A DNA stretch of 64,000 bases from Gemmatimonadales bacterium (GCA_019637315.1 JAHBVU010000012.1:1-64000), one strand, 5' to 3'; positions 1-8,225 are shown, counted from the first letter of the stretch. Notes: generated from the letters alone by a model not told the origin. Numbers and translations: made by a program.

Positions 1-1156
1 GGTCTTCTTGTGTGCGGTAGGTCGCCTCGAGCGCCATCAGGGCGTTGGCCGCATCGAGATCCTCCCGCGGCGTCACCTGGTCGCGCACGCGACTGACACT
101 GTCGAGCACGTCAATGGCCGGAAAGTGCTTCTGCTGAGCCAGCTTCCGCGACAGGACGATATGCCCGTCCAGAATCGATCGGGCCGAGTCGGCCACCGGT
201 TCGTTGAAGTCATCGCCTTCGACCAGTACGGTATAGAGACCGGTGATCGAACCGTGCTTGCCGGTGCCGGCGCGTTCGAGCAGGCGCGGCAGCGCAGCGA
301 ACACCGAGGGTGGATATCCCTTGGTCGCGGGCGGCTCACCAATCGACAGGCCAACCTCGCGCCACGCCATCGCCACCCGGGTCACCGAGTCCATCATGAG
401 GAGGACGTCTTTGCCCTGGTCGCGGAAGTATTCAGCGACGGCCGTTGCGACCAGCGCGCCAGTGGCACGCACCACGGCCGCCTGGTCACTCGTGGCGACC
501 ACGACGACGCTTCGCTTGAGCCCATCGGGCCCGAGGTCACGCTCGATGAACTCCCGGACCTCCCGGCCGCGTTCGCCCAGCAGAGCAATCACGTTCACAT
601 CGGCCGAGGTCTGCCTGGCAATCATGCCCAGCGTGACGCTCTTCCCGACGCCGCTGCCGGCCATGATGCCGATACGCTGACCCCGGCCCACGGTCAGGAA
701 GCCGTCGATGGCACGCACACCGGTTGCGAGCGGCGTCGTGATCCGGCCTCGTTCGAGCGGATGAGGAGGATCGGCGTTGAGCGGGTACCGTGTCGTCAGA
801 CCAATCGGGCGGTCCGAGTCGATCGGCCGACCGAGACCATTGAGCACGCGACCGATCAGTCCGTCCCCGACCTCGGCGTAGAGCGAACGGCCCAGCGGTA
901 CGACTTCATCGCCCGGGTGGATGCCGTCGAGATCGCCGAGGGGCATCAGCATCACGCCGCGATCGTGAAACCCAACCACCTGCGCAAGGACGCCGGCATT
1001 GGCACCGATCAGGATGCGACACACCTCGCCGACGGCAACCTCGATCGAGGTGCCTTCGACGATCTGCCCGATGACCCGAGTCACCCGTCCGTGGACGGCG
1101 AACCGCGGGGTCTGGGCCAGCAGGTGGCCGAAATCAGTCGCCAATGATGCGTTCAT
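1..1156 (-). CDS. fliI: FliI, flagellar type III export ATPase (3' end outside window)
   Basis: ATPase of the flagellar type III export apparatus, acting at the cytoplasmic face with FliH. About 385 residues are readable on the minus strand before the window edge; full-length proteins are about 440. Visible motifs are a Walker A loop AGSGVGKS near residues 166-173, GERGREV near 194-200 and a Walker B-like LLMMDSVTR near 252-260, all typical of FliI/F1-beta-like ATPases. The ATG at 1156 lies inside the last codons of fliH (23-nt overlap), indicating translational coupling. It is the last visible gene of the flgB-to-fliI operon. The assignment is firm; only the C-terminal helical domain is missing. 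Confidence 0.96.
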   Translation of the reverse strand, partial: MNASLATDFGHLLAQTPRFAVHGRVTRVIGQIVEGTSIEVAVGEVCRILIGANAGVLAQVVGFHDRGVMLMPLGDLDGIHPGDEVVPLGRSLYAEVGDGLIGRVLNGLGRPIDSDRPIGLTTRYPLNADPPHPLERGRITTPLATGVRAIDGFLTVGRGQRIGIMAGSGVGKSVTLGMIARQTSADVNVIALLGERGREVREFIERDLGPDGLKRSVVVVATSDQAAVVRATGALVATAVAEYFRDQGKDVLLMMDSVTRVAMAWREVGLSIGEPPATKGYPPSVFAALPRLLERAGTGKHGSITGLYTVLVEGDDFNEPVADSARSILDGHIVLSRKLAQQKHFPAIDVLDSVSRVRDQVTPREDLDAANALMALEATYRTQED

Positions 1157-1760
1157 AGAGCGCCCGCAGGGCGGTATCGGCCCGGCCGTCGATGATTCGC
1201 TCCGGGCTGATCAAGTGAAAGCTGCCTCGTTCGAGCGCAGCATCCGCCACCCAATGAACCGGCAATGCTCGGCCATCGGGCTCGGTGAAGTCGAGGGTAG
1301 TGCCCAGCTGTTCGATGTCGGTCGGGTTGGCGTGAATCTCCACCGGCGATCCTGCCGGCAGCAGCGCGACCGCACGCCGGATCATCGGCTCGACCACCGA
1401 AGGGTCGGCCGCGACCTCGCGCTGCAACAACCAGCGGGCCGCAGCCAGGGCAATCGCGACACCGTTGTGCTCAGCACGCTGGGTCGCGGCATTGATCTCA
1501 CGCGCCAGCTCGGTGAGCAGACGGTTCAGCGTTTCACGACCTGGGGCCAGCTCGGCACGAGCATGGGCCAGCCCGGCAGCAAACCCCTCGTCGAATCCCC
1601 GAGCGCGCCCTTCCGCCACGGGGTCGACGGTCAGATCTTCGGACTCGCGATCGACCCCACTGCGGAGCTCCGAGCCCAGCTCGGGCAGGCCCCACTCGAC
1701 CGGACTCGGCTCGGCAGCAGCAACCGCCCAGACTCGAGCAACCGGATCAGAGGATGACAT
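1134..1760 (-). CDS. fliH: FliH, negative regulator/stator of the FliI ATPase
   Basis: About 208 residues. FliH dimers bind FliI and dock it to the export gate and C-ring. The visible sequence has an acidic N-terminus, an Ala/Arg/Glu-rich helical middle and a C-terminal part with PVEIHANPTDIEQL and LISPERIIDGRADTALRAL, in line with the FliH/YscL C-terminal domain. A GTG start at 1781 is possible, but the ATG at 1760 has a GGAG ribosome site six bases upstream and overlaps the fliG stop by only 14 nt, so I chose it. Position between fliG and fliI supports the call, since this family is weakly conserved in sequence. Confidence 0.88.
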   Translation of the reverse strand: MSSSDPVARVWAVAAAEPSPVEWGLPELGSELRSGVDRESEDLTVDPVAEGRARGFDEGFAAGLAHARAELAPGRETLNRLLTELAREINAATQRAEHNGVAIALAAARWLLQREVAADPSVVEPMIRRAVALLPAGSPVEIHANPTDIEQLGTTLDFTEPDGRALPVHWVADAALERGSFHLISPERIIDGRADTALRALYERIIGD

Positions 1761-2787
1761 CGTCGTCTCCACCACGACCACTGATCATGATCTCGCCCTG
1801 ATCCTCGAGCGACCGCATCACCTCGATGATCCTGGTATGCGCGCCTTCCACGTCCCGGACCTTGACCGGGCCGAGGTACTCCAGCTCCTCCTTGAGCGCG
1901 GCGGCCGCGCGTTCCGACATGTTCGCGAAGATGTGTTCTTTGAGCTCGTCGCTTGCCGCCTTGAGCGCCAGCGCAAGTTCCTTCCCGTCGATTTCGCGGA
2001 GCAGCCGCTGCATGGCGCGGCCATCCAGGAGGCGCAGATCCTCGAATACGAACATCAGGTTCTTGATCTGGGACGCCATCTCGGAGTTGCGCGAACCGAT
2101 GCCCTCCAGCAACACCTTCTCCAGCGTGCTGCCGGTCAGATTGAGGACCTTGGCGACGGCCGAAGGGCCGCCCGAGGTCGTCATCTCCTGGTTGAGGCTC
2201 AGGTCGGTCTTGTTGGCAAGACCGGTCTCGACCAGGGCCAGGATTTCCGGAGCAATCTTGTCCATCCGGGCAATGCGGTAGAGCACGTCGGCCGCGAGGT
2301 CGGATTCCATCGTGCTGATGACGTTGACCGACTGCCGCGCATCGAGATGCGCCAGGATCAGCGCGATGGTCTGCGGGTGCTCCCCGCGCAGCACGCTCAG
2401 CAGCAACTCGGGCGCGACCTTGCGCAGACGCTTGAGCCCGGTGTCGGTGATCTGCTCCTGGATCTTGTCGAGGATCGTCTTGGCTCGCTGCGGACCGATC
2501 GCCTTCTCGAGCAGTTCCTGGGCGACGATGAGCCCGCCCTGGGCGGCCGCATCGGCCGCCTGAAACACACCTCGGAACTCCCCGAGGACATGTTCGACTT
2601 CCGTCGGGTCAACCGAGGCCGTCAGGGCGATTTCCCGCGTCAGTTCCTCTACCTCCAGGGGCGTAAGCTGCCGGAGAATGTCCGCGGCCGCATCCTTCCC
2701 CAGGGTCAGGCAGAGCACTGCGGCCTTGCGCACGCCGGTCGCCCCGAGCGTCGGCGCGTCGCGCCGCTGGGCAAGGGCGGTACTCAT
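1747..2787 (-). CDS. fliG: FliG, flagellar motor switch protein
   Basis: 346 residues, the normal FliG length. Component of the C-ring that binds FliF with its N-terminus and generates torque through its C-terminal charged helix. Visible marks are the N-terminal KAAVLCLTLGKDAAADILRQ region, the middle-domain EHPQTIALILAHL motif near residue 135, typical of FliG, and the C-terminal RGGDDDVIL tail resembling RGGEEDVLV-type endings. The start lies 22 nt after the fliF stop. Its end overlaps fliH. Nothing unusual. Confidence 0.96.
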   Translation of the reverse strand: MSTALAQRRDAPTLGATGVRKAAVLCLTLGKDAAADILRQLTPLEVEELTREIALTASVDPTEVEHVLGEFRGVFQAADAAAQGGLIVAQELLEKAIGPQRAKTILDKIQEQITDTGLKRLRKVAPELLLSVLRGEHPQTIALILAHLDARQSVNVISTMESDLAADVLYRIARMDKIAPEILALVETGLANKTDLSLNQEMTTSGGPSAVAKVLNLTGSTLEKVLLEGIGSRNSEMASQIKNLMFVFEDLRLLDGRAMQRLLREIDGKELALALKAASDELKEHIFANMSERAAAALKEELEYLGPVKVRDVEGAHTRIIEVMRSLEDQGEIMISGRGGDDDVIL

Positions 2788-2809
2788 CGCGTCACCTCAG
2801 AGCCGCGCA

Positions 2810-4294
2810 TCAGGTCTTCCCTTCCGTCATCCACGCCCGCACCACCTGCGCCATCAGCTCGGGACGGTTGTTCGTTTCCTCAACCACTCGGTTCTTGAGC
2901 AGCACGGCTTCTGGCGTCGGACCGAGCGGAGGAACAGCCGCTTGAGCGACGGGCAGCTCCGCACCGCGCGGCGCTCCTGCTGCCCGGATTGGCTGCAACG
3001 CCTTGAGAGTCCGCAACGCAACCACCAGGAGCACAATGATCGCAATCAGACCAATGGCCGGACGACTGAAGCGCTCGAGCAGGCCAATCACATCGCGGGG
3101 CGGCGACGGAATCTCCGCCGGCACGACCGCCACCTCGAAAGGCACGGCTCGGACGGTGATGCGATCGCCCCGCGCACTGTCAAACCCGACCGCGTTCTTC
3201 ACCAGCGCTTCGACGTTGCCGAGCCGCTCCGCGATCGGAGCGCGCGACACGGTATCACCGTTCATGGCACGCTCATCGACCAGCACCGACACCGTGAGGC
3301 GAGTCAACCCGCCACCGGCCGTCAGAATCCGTTCCATGCGGCGCGAGTTCTGGTAGGTGTTGTTGACGATGGTCTGCGCACCGCCCCCGTCGGCCGTCGG
3401 CTCGGTTTCGCTCCGTCCTTCGGCTGCGAGGACCTGGCCGTCCGGATCGAACGACTCGATGGTCCGCTCGACCTGGTCGAAATTGAGGTCGGCGCCCACC
3501 TGGATCCTCGGGCGACCCAACCCGGCCACGGTCTCGAGCAGTCGCTCGGCCTTGCCCCCTAAGTAGGTTTCGAGGGCCTGCCGCATCTCGATCCGCTTAC
3601 CGGCGCCAATCCCGCCGGCAGACAGTTCTTCGGCAGCTCCGGAAAGAAGGCGACCCGACTCATCGGTCACGACCACGTTCTCGGGCGAGAGCCGGTCGAC
3701 GCTGTTACTCACCGTCGCGATGATCCCCTGTACGGCACCCGGAGCCAGCATCATTCCCGGACGCATGCGGAGCCGAACAGCCGCCTTGGCCGGTCGGTCG
3801 GTGCGACGCAGTGCGGTGGGTTCCGGAATCGTGAGATGGACGTCCGCGCGCTCGACACCGGTCGTACTGCCGATACTCTGCGCCAGTTCCCCTTCCAGCG
3901 CACGCTGGTAGGTCACTCGCTGAATGAAGTCGGTGGTGCCCCAGATATTCTGCTGATCGAGCAACTTGAAGCCCGGACGACCGCCGAGGGGAAGATCGGA
4001 TTTGGCGAGCAGCACTCGGGCGCGCGCGTAATCCTCCTTCGACACCATCACTTCCGAGCCCGAGGCAGTCAGCTTGTTGCGAATGCCGGCCTTGTCGAGC
4101 GCCTCCGTCATCTGAGCCGCTTCGCCGAGCCCAACGCCAGAGTACAAGGGCACCCAGGCCGGTTCCGAGGCCCAGATCCCGACCCCGATCACCGCGGCAA
4201 GGACGACGGTCAGGCCACCGAGCAACAGCATTCGGCTGGGACCGGGCATCCGCTGCACAGCGTTGCTGACTTGATGTACCAGATCGTTGGCCAT
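2810..4294 (-). CDS. fliF: FliF, flagellar MS-ring protein
   Basis: 494 residues, slightly shorter than enterobacterial FliF (about 550). Forms the inner-membrane MS ring. There is an N-terminal membrane helix (LLLGGLTVVLAAVIGVG), YscJ-type ring-building motifs (ALEGELAQSIGSTTGVERADVHL, seen as two overlapping parts near residues 130-152), a second membrane helix near residues 424-441 (AIGLIAIIVLLVVALRTL) and a C-terminal FliG-binding segment ending VVRAWMTEGKT. Its ATG directly abuts or overlaps the fliE stop at 4294. Confident call. Confidence 0.95.
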   Translation of the reverse strand: MANDLVHQVSNAVQRMPGPSRMLLLGGLTVVLAAVIGVGIWASEPAWVPLYSGVGLGEAAQMTEALDKAGIRNKLTASGSEVMVSKEDYARARVLLAKSDLPLGGRPGFKLLDQQNIWGTTDFIQRVTYQRALEGELAQSIGSTTGVERADVHLTIPEPTALRRTDRPAKAAVRLRMRPGMMLAPGAVQGIIATVSNSVDRLSPENVVVTDESGRLLSGAAEELSAGGIGAGKRIEMRQALETYLGGKAERLLETVAGLGRPRIQVGADLNFDQVERTIESFDPDGQVLAAEGRSETEPTADGGGAQTIVNNTYQNSRRMERILTAGGGLTRLTVSVLVDERAMNGDTVSRAPIAERLGNVEALVKNAVGFDSARGDRITVRAVPFEVAVVPAEIPSPPRDVIGLLERFSRPAIGLIAIIVLLVVALRTLKALQPIRAAGAPRGAELPVAQAAVPPLGPTPEAVLLKNRVVEETNNRPELMAQVVRAWMTEGKT

Positions 4295-4608
4295 TAGACC
4301 TGCATGTTCATAATGGTGCGGTACGCCTCAGACAGCTTGTTGCGTACTTCGACCAGAAGTTCGAGTGAGATGGCCGCTTCTTCGCTGGCCGCCATGACCT
4401 GGTGCAGCTCGACCGGCTCGCCGCGCAGGAACGCATTGATCACATCTTTGGCATCATTCTCGAGCGCCGACGTATCGTTGAGGGCGCGAGAAAAGAGGTC
4501 ACTGAACGAGGGCCCGTTGTCGTTGAGCGGAATCCCGCCATCGAGCGGAAAGCCACCCCCGGCCCGCTCGATGGGGCTGATCACGCGTGGTCCGATCGGC
4601 GCCGTCAT
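4294..4608 (-). CDS. fliE: FliE, MS-ring/rod junction protein
   Basis: 104 residues, the canonical FliE length. FliE links the MS ring to the proximal rod and is among the first axial proteins exported. The C-terminal half matches the family well: FLRGEPVELHQVMAASEEA followed by a helix ending RTIMNMQV, as in RDIMRMQV-type FliE endings. The N-terminal 40 residues are Gly/Pro-rich and variable. The gene starts 2 nt after the small orf upstream and overlaps the fliF start by one base. Confidence 0.93.
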   Translation of the reverse strand: MTAPIGPRVISPIERAGGGFPLDGGIPLNDNGPSFSDLFSRALNDTSALENDAKDVINAFLRGEPVELHQVMAASEEAAISLELLVEVRNKLSEAYRTIMNMQV

Positions 4609-4610
4609 GA

Positions 4611-4841
4611 TCAGGCCCGAAGGTCGATGCGCTGACCGAGCGCGGCAGGCGGGGTTGCCGATTCCGTCCGGGCGCCACGACCGTAGGTCACCGGGCCCAT
4701 CAACTCCAGCTCGGCGAAATAATTCCGCTCTTCGTTCGACAGCACCCGAGCGGCCGTATCGATCGGACTCGGGGTCTGCGGCCGCTGGACCGGAGTCCGC
4801 GAGATCAGTTCCGGCTGATAACCAAGACCATCAATGCGCAT
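4611..4841 (-). CDS. Small protein of unknown function between flgC and fliE
   Basis: 76 residues with no family that I recognise. It sits in the same orientation between flgC (stop 4862) and fliE (start 4608) with only 20 nt and 2 nt of spacing, so it is very probably translated from the flagellar operon. The middle segment LSNEERNYFAELELMG is amphipathic and probably helical; N- and C-termini are Pro/Arg-rich and likely disordered. No signal peptide or membrane segment is visible. Position suggests a rod- or export-related accessory protein, but that is inference from context only. Confidence 0.7.
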   Translation of the reverse strand: MRIDGLGYQPELISRTPVQRPQTPSPIDTAARVLSNEERNYFAELELMGPVTYGRGARTESATPPAALGQRIDLRA

Positions 4842-4861
4842 GAGTAGATCCGTAGGGGATG

Positions 4862-5287
4862 TCAGATATCGATGGCTCGGCGGAGCATCTGCTTCGCCGT
4901 CTGAAACGCCGAGAGGTTGGCTTCATGGAGGCGCCGTGCCAGCATGAGGTCGACCATTTCTGCGTTCATGTCCACGTTGGGATAGAAGACGTTGCCGTTC
5001 TCATCCGCGTCGGGATGAGCCGGATCATGAACCACACGGCCTTCGCGGTTGTCTTCGACCACCCGGAGGGTGATCTCGCCACTGCGCGGGTCGCGACTCG
5101 CAACAGCGACCTGTCGCTTGTAGGCGCCGCCCTCGGCCGTCCGGGTGGTTTCGGCGTTGCTGATGTTCTCGGCAATGATGTCGAGAAACTTCTGCTGCGT
5201 AGCCATGCCCTGCGCGCTGGTCGCCAGCGAGCGCATGAACTGCCGCACCGGGCGCGGCGTAACGGAAAAATCAGAGAACCTATCCAC
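4862..5287 (-). CDS. flgC: FlgC, proximal rod protein
   Basis: 141 residues from a GTG at 5287 that overlaps the flgB stop (GTGGATAG). This is the usual FlgC length. An open frame continues further upstream but only through flgB sequence. The N-terminal rod motif is present (IIAENISNAETTRTAEGG, compare IANANTTRT.EGGPYRRQ in FlgC), and the C-terminus has YPNVDMNAEMVDLMLARR and a final LRRAIDI helix. These N- and C-terminal helices pair in the rod. The start is inferred from length and coupling; an internal ATG at residue 18 is the alternative. Confidence 0.93.
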   Translation of the reverse strand: MDRFSDFSVTPRPVRQFMRSLATSAQGMATQQKFLDIIAENISNAETTRTAEGGAYKRQVAVASRDPRSGEITLRVVEDNREGRVVHDPAHPDADENGNVFYPNVDMNAEMVDLMLARRLHEANLSAFQTAKQMLRRAIDI

Positions 5288-5582
5288 GTCCGCCGCCGAT
5301 CGCGGACCGCAGCCGCTGATATGCCTCGCGCAGCAACTGCGCGTCGGCCTCGTACCGGATCTGGGTGTCGGCAAGCGACACCATCTCCCGCTGGATGTCG
5401 GCTTCGGTCTGCGCCGCTTTGGCCATCGCAGCCTGTGACGCATCGGTAAAGGCAGTCGTCGTGCTGGCCTGGAGCGCTTCGGCCACGCGCCGCCCGATAC
5501 CGCGCTGGGTTGCGCTCGCTTCCTCAAGCCCCCCACGCAGCTGCGCGGTGAGTGACGAGTTGTCGAAAAGTCCTCGGATCAT
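5280..5582 (-). CDS. flgB: FlgB-like proximal rod protein, divergent
   Basis: 100 residues, shorter than typical FlgB (about 110-138). The C-terminal part reads DIQREMVSLADTQIRYEADA, clearly the FlgB/FlgC C-terminal helix. The N-terminal half lacks the usual rod signature of the NIANADTPGY type; at that place it has RRVAEALQASTTTAFTDA. It is the first gene of the rod/MS-ring operon and overlaps flgC. Assignment rests on the C-terminal helix plus position directly before flgC and fliE. It may be a strongly diverged FlgB. Confidence 0.82.
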   Translation of the reverse strand: MIRGLFDNSSLTAQLRGGLEEASATQRGIGRRVAEALQASTTTAFTDASQAAMAKAAQTEADIQREMVSLADTQIRYEADAQLLREAYQRLRSAIGGGRG

Positions 5583-5799
5583 CGTTCGGCCCTCGCTGTC
5601 GACGGAATCCTGCCGGCACTCCTCCGGGCAAGCCGCATACCGAGGCCGTCGAGCCGGGTGTCAGGTAGGGGTCAACGCTACAAGCCATTCCACGTCAACA
5701 ACTTATGGTCGATGCAAAAACTTGCACCCCAACGCCTGTCGCCTGCGCGCTGGGGCCTGGCGGGAAGTTTCGACCGGCAGCAAATGCCGCCGGGTCCGT
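5583..5799 (-). promoter_or_regulatory. Leader region of the flgB operon with a TGCAA/TTGCA dyad
   Basis: This 217-nt gap between the activator gene and flgB should hold the flgB-operon promoter. The only clear element is a dyad TGCAA-N4-TTGCA at 5713-5726 within a locally AT-richer stretch (5690-5726). A GG/GC pair resembling a sigma-54 promoter is present on the minus strand, but the spacing between GG and GC is 11 instead of 10, so I do not call it. The dyad could be an activator site. Confidence 0.35.
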
Positions 5800-7221
5800 T
5801 TAGCGAGGTATGGTCTGCTTGGGGGTGTTGAGCTTGTTGCGGAGGGTCCGCTCGCTGATGCCGAGCAGCTTGGCAGCCCGAGTCCGATTGCCGCCGGTCG
5901 CTACCAGGGCCCGCTGAATCGTGGCAGCTTCGAGCTCCTCCAGATCCAGGCTGTCGGGCATCGCCGGCATTGCGACAGTCGGCCTGCCGTCGGAACTGGC
6001 CAACGGTGCCGGAGCGACGGGGACCGTTCGAGGCAGCGGTGTGCGCGACGGCGAACTGACCGCGTCATCGATGAATGCGTCGGCCTTGAGCATGCCGCCC
6101 CGGGACAGGATCACGGCGCGTTCGACCGCGTTGGATAGTTCGCGGATGTTGCCTGGCCAGCCGCGCTGCTGCAGCACCGCAATCGCCTCGGGAGCGACGC
6201 CGCTGACTTCGACACCCAGCTGCTGCGCCGCCCGCTTGACAAAGTGATTGATCAGCACCGGAATGTCTTCGAGCCGATCTCTGAGCGGGGGCATATGGAT
6301 GGGGACGACGTTGAGCCGGTAATAAAGGTCCTGCCTGAACTTCCCGGCTTCGGCCTCGGTACGAAGGTCCCGGTTCGTGGTGGCAATGAGCCGGACATCG
6401 ACTCGGATCGATTGATGACCGCCGACCCGCTCGAACTCCTGCTCCTGAATGACCCGAAGCAACTTGGCCTGGAGGTCGAGCCGCATCTCGGAAATTTCGT
6501 CGAGCAGCAGCGTGCCACCATGCGCTCGCTCGAAGGCCCCCTGAGTGCGCGCCGTGGCCCCGGTAAAGGCCCCCTTCTCATGCCCGAAGATGGCGCTCTC
6601 CACCAATCCCTCTGGCATGGCGGCACAATTGATCGTGATGAACGGTCGATCGCGACGTTGACTCTGCTCGTGAATGGCGCGGGCAACCAACTCCTTACCG
6701 GTTCCCGACTCACCCTGAATCAGCACCGTCGCGCGAGTCGGCGCCACCGTACCTACCACCTCGAGCACCCGCCGGATTGCCTGCCCGTCGCCCAGAATCT
6801 GCCGACGCCCGCGAAGGCCCGACAATTCCTGGCGGAACGTCTCGTTCTCTTTCCGGAGGCGAATCACCTCGAGCGCCTGGGTCACGGCGATTCGGAGTGT
6901 TTCCTGACGCACGGGCTTGGTGAGGTAGTCGATCGCGCCGCTTCGGAGCGACATGACCGCATGCTCCACCGAGGAGTATCCGGTCATGATGATGACCGGG
7001 ATCCCGTGTCCCTCCTTTTCCAGTTGCGACAGCAGGTCGAGACCCGTGGCGCTGGGCATCCGATAGTCCGAGATGATCAGCTCGAACTGCTGCCGACCAA
7101 CGGCCTTCATCGCTTCGTCGACGCTGTTTGCCAGGATCGGCGTATGACCAAGTTTCGTCAGCGCCGCCTCGAGAACGACGCCAACCGACGGCTCGTCATC
7201 GACGCACAGGATGGTTGCCAT
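5800..7221 (-). CDS. NtrC-family sigma-54-dependent response regulator (flagellar activator)
   Basis: 473 residues with three domains: receiver 1-120 with phospho-acceptor Asp52 in IISDYRMP and Lys102 in LTKPV; AAA+ domain about 140-370 with Walker A GESGTGKE (170-177) and the sigma-54 contact loop GAFTGA (217-222); and a C-terminal Fis-type helix-turn-helix (about 430-473, ATGGNRTRAAKLLGISERTL). Complete and intact, so it should activate sigma-54 promoters by ATP hydrolysis. Comparable to FlrC/FlgR-type flagellar activators. It lies between the rod operon and flgL and is divergent from flgL, whose upstream region carries a very good sigma-54 site. No cognate histidine kinase is in the window. 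Ribosome site GGAGGGGC precedes the ATG. Confidence 0.93.
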   Translation of the reverse strand: MATILCVDDEPSVGVVLEAALTKLGHTPILANSVDEAMKAVGRQQFELIISDYRMPSATGLDLLSQLEKEGHGIPVIIMTGYSSVEHAVMSLRSGAIDYLTKPVRQETLRIAVTQALEVIRLRKENETFRQELSGLRGRRQILGDGQAIRRVLEVVGTVAPTRATVLIQGESGTGKELVARAIHEQSQRRDRPFITINCAAMPEGLVESAIFGHEKGAFTGATARTQGAFERAHGGTLLLDEISEMRLDLQAKLLRVIQEQEFERVGGHQSIRVDVRLIATTNRDLRTEAEAGKFRQDLYYRLNVVPIHMPPLRDRLEDIPVLINHFVKRAAQQLGVEVSGVAPEAIAVLQQRGWPGNIRELSNAVERAVILSRGGMLKADAFIDDAVSSPSRTPLPRTVPVAPAPLASSDGRPTVAMPAMPDSLDLEELEAATIQRALVATGGNRTRAAKLLGISERTLRNKLNTPKQTIPR

Positions 7222-7235
7222 GCCCCTCCGTGGTG

Positions 7236-7251
7236 TGGCTCAAGGTTTGCA
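7236..7251 (+). promoter_or_regulatory. Predicted sigma-54 promoter of flgL
   Basis: TGGCTCAAGGTTTGCA on the plus strand. The GG (7237-7238) and GC (7249-7250) are separated by exactly 10 nt, and both TGGC and TTGCA core elements are intact. The expected start point is near 7262, about 58 nt before the flgL GTG. The adjacent divergent gene is a sigma-54 activator. Confidence 0.75.
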
Positions 7252-7267
7252 GCGTTCGGGCCGATAA
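7241..7267 (+). promoter_or_regulatory. Predicted sigma-28 (FliA) promoter of flgL, overlapping the sigma-54 site
   Basis: CAAGGTTT at 7241-7248, an 11-nt spacer, and GCCGATAA at 7260-7267. The sigma-28 consensus is TAAAGTTT-N11-GCCGATAA, so the -10 element is perfect, the spacing exact and the -35 has two mismatches. It shares bases 7241-7251 with the sigma-54 site. Confidence 0.65.
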
Positions 7268-7319
7268 TCGAATATAGTTAGTCCGCCCGAGGCGGGTCCA
7301 TCGGCGAGGAGCGAAGTAC

Positions 7320-8225
7320 GTGAGGATTACCAGCCTGGGGCAACGCGATCAGATGCTCCGCGACCTGCAGGGTAACTTGGCACGGATCGCCGAGTTACAA
7401 CATCAGGTGGCGACCGGGAAGCGCTTCGACCGGGTCGAACAGGACCCCATGGGAACTGCCCGGCTGCTCCTGGCCAGGCGGGACACCACCGCCATCGACC
7501 AGTACACCAAGAACGCGACGAATGCTCAACTCCGCCTCGGCGCTGAGGAAGCCGTTCTCAAGCAGGTCGACGAGTTGCTCCGCGAGGGTCGCGATTTCGC
7601 CCTCAGCTTTACCCGGGGTAACCCGCCGTACACGGCCGACCAGACCACCCAGCGACAGGCAGCCGTCGAGCACATCGACCGGCTTCTTGCCACCGCCGTA
7701 TCACTCGGGAACACCCGAATCGGCAACGAGTACATCCTGGCCGGGGGCCAGTCCCTGACTCCTCCGTTCGACGCAACCCCCGGAGCCACCCTGGGCGATT
7801 ACCAGGGTGATTCCAGCAAACGGAAGGTCGAGATCGCTCAAGGCGTTCAGATTGCGCCGAACCACACGGGTGACGAGTACCTGGCCCCGGCACTCCTGGC
7901 GCTCCGCGAACTCCGCGACGCCATCGACCCGGCCAACGGCCAAACCGAGGCTCAGGTCGACACCCGCGTGGCAGCGGTGTTCGACGCCAGCCAGGCGCTC
8001 CAGGTCTCCCGCACCGAGACGGCAACGACCGGGAACTACGTTGCCGCCACGCTGGCCAGAAACACCGTCGTGAAGAACGACCTGGTGAACGTCCAGTCGT
8101 CCATCCAGAAGATTCCGCTCGAGGAGTCGATTGCCTCGATTCTCTCGTTGCAGACGACCCTGCAGGCGTCCTACGCCGCCACCAGCCGCCTGATCAACCT
8201 GAGCCTGACCGACTACTTGCGGTAG
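7320..8225 (+). CDS. flgL: FlgL, hook-filament junction protein (HAP3)
   Basis: 301 residues, the normal FlgL length. Forms the second junction ring between hook and filament. The N-terminal helix is flagellin-like (QMLRDLQGNLARIAELQHQV, then TGKRFDRVEQDP). The motif IGNEYILAGGQSLTPPFDA, near residues 134-152, is characteristic of FlgL (consensus GxYIFAGxxTxxxPF). The C-terminal helix ends ATSRLINLSLTDYLR, compatible with coiled-coil packing against the N-terminus. Start is GTG at 7320 with GGAG upstream. It is transcribed alone, opposite to its neighbours, and no flgK precedes it here. Confidence 0.93.
   Translation: MRITSLGQRDQMLRDLQGNLARIAELQHQVATGKRFDRVEQDPMGTARLLLARRDTTAIDQYTKNATNAQLRLGAEEAVLKQVDELLREGRDFALSFTRGNPPYTADQTTQRQAAVEHIDRLLATAVSLGNTRIGNEYILAGGQSLTPPFDATPGATLGDYQGDSSKRKVEIAQGVQIAPNHTGDEYLAPALLALRELRDAIDPANGQTEAQVDTRVAAVFDASQALQVSRTETATTGNYVAATLARNTVVKNDLVNVQSSIQKIPLEESIASILSLQTTLQASYAATSRLINLSLTDYLR

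Noticed and set aside
8-1147. Long plus-strand open frame opposite fliI
   Set aside because: The minus strand reads a complete FliI core with Walker A and B motifs, so the plus frame is a shadow.
5714-5728. Sigma-54-like GG/GC pair upstream of flgB (minus strand)
   Set aside because: The distance between GG and GC is 11 nt. Sigma-54 promoters require 10, so the match is probably incidental to the TGCAA dyad.
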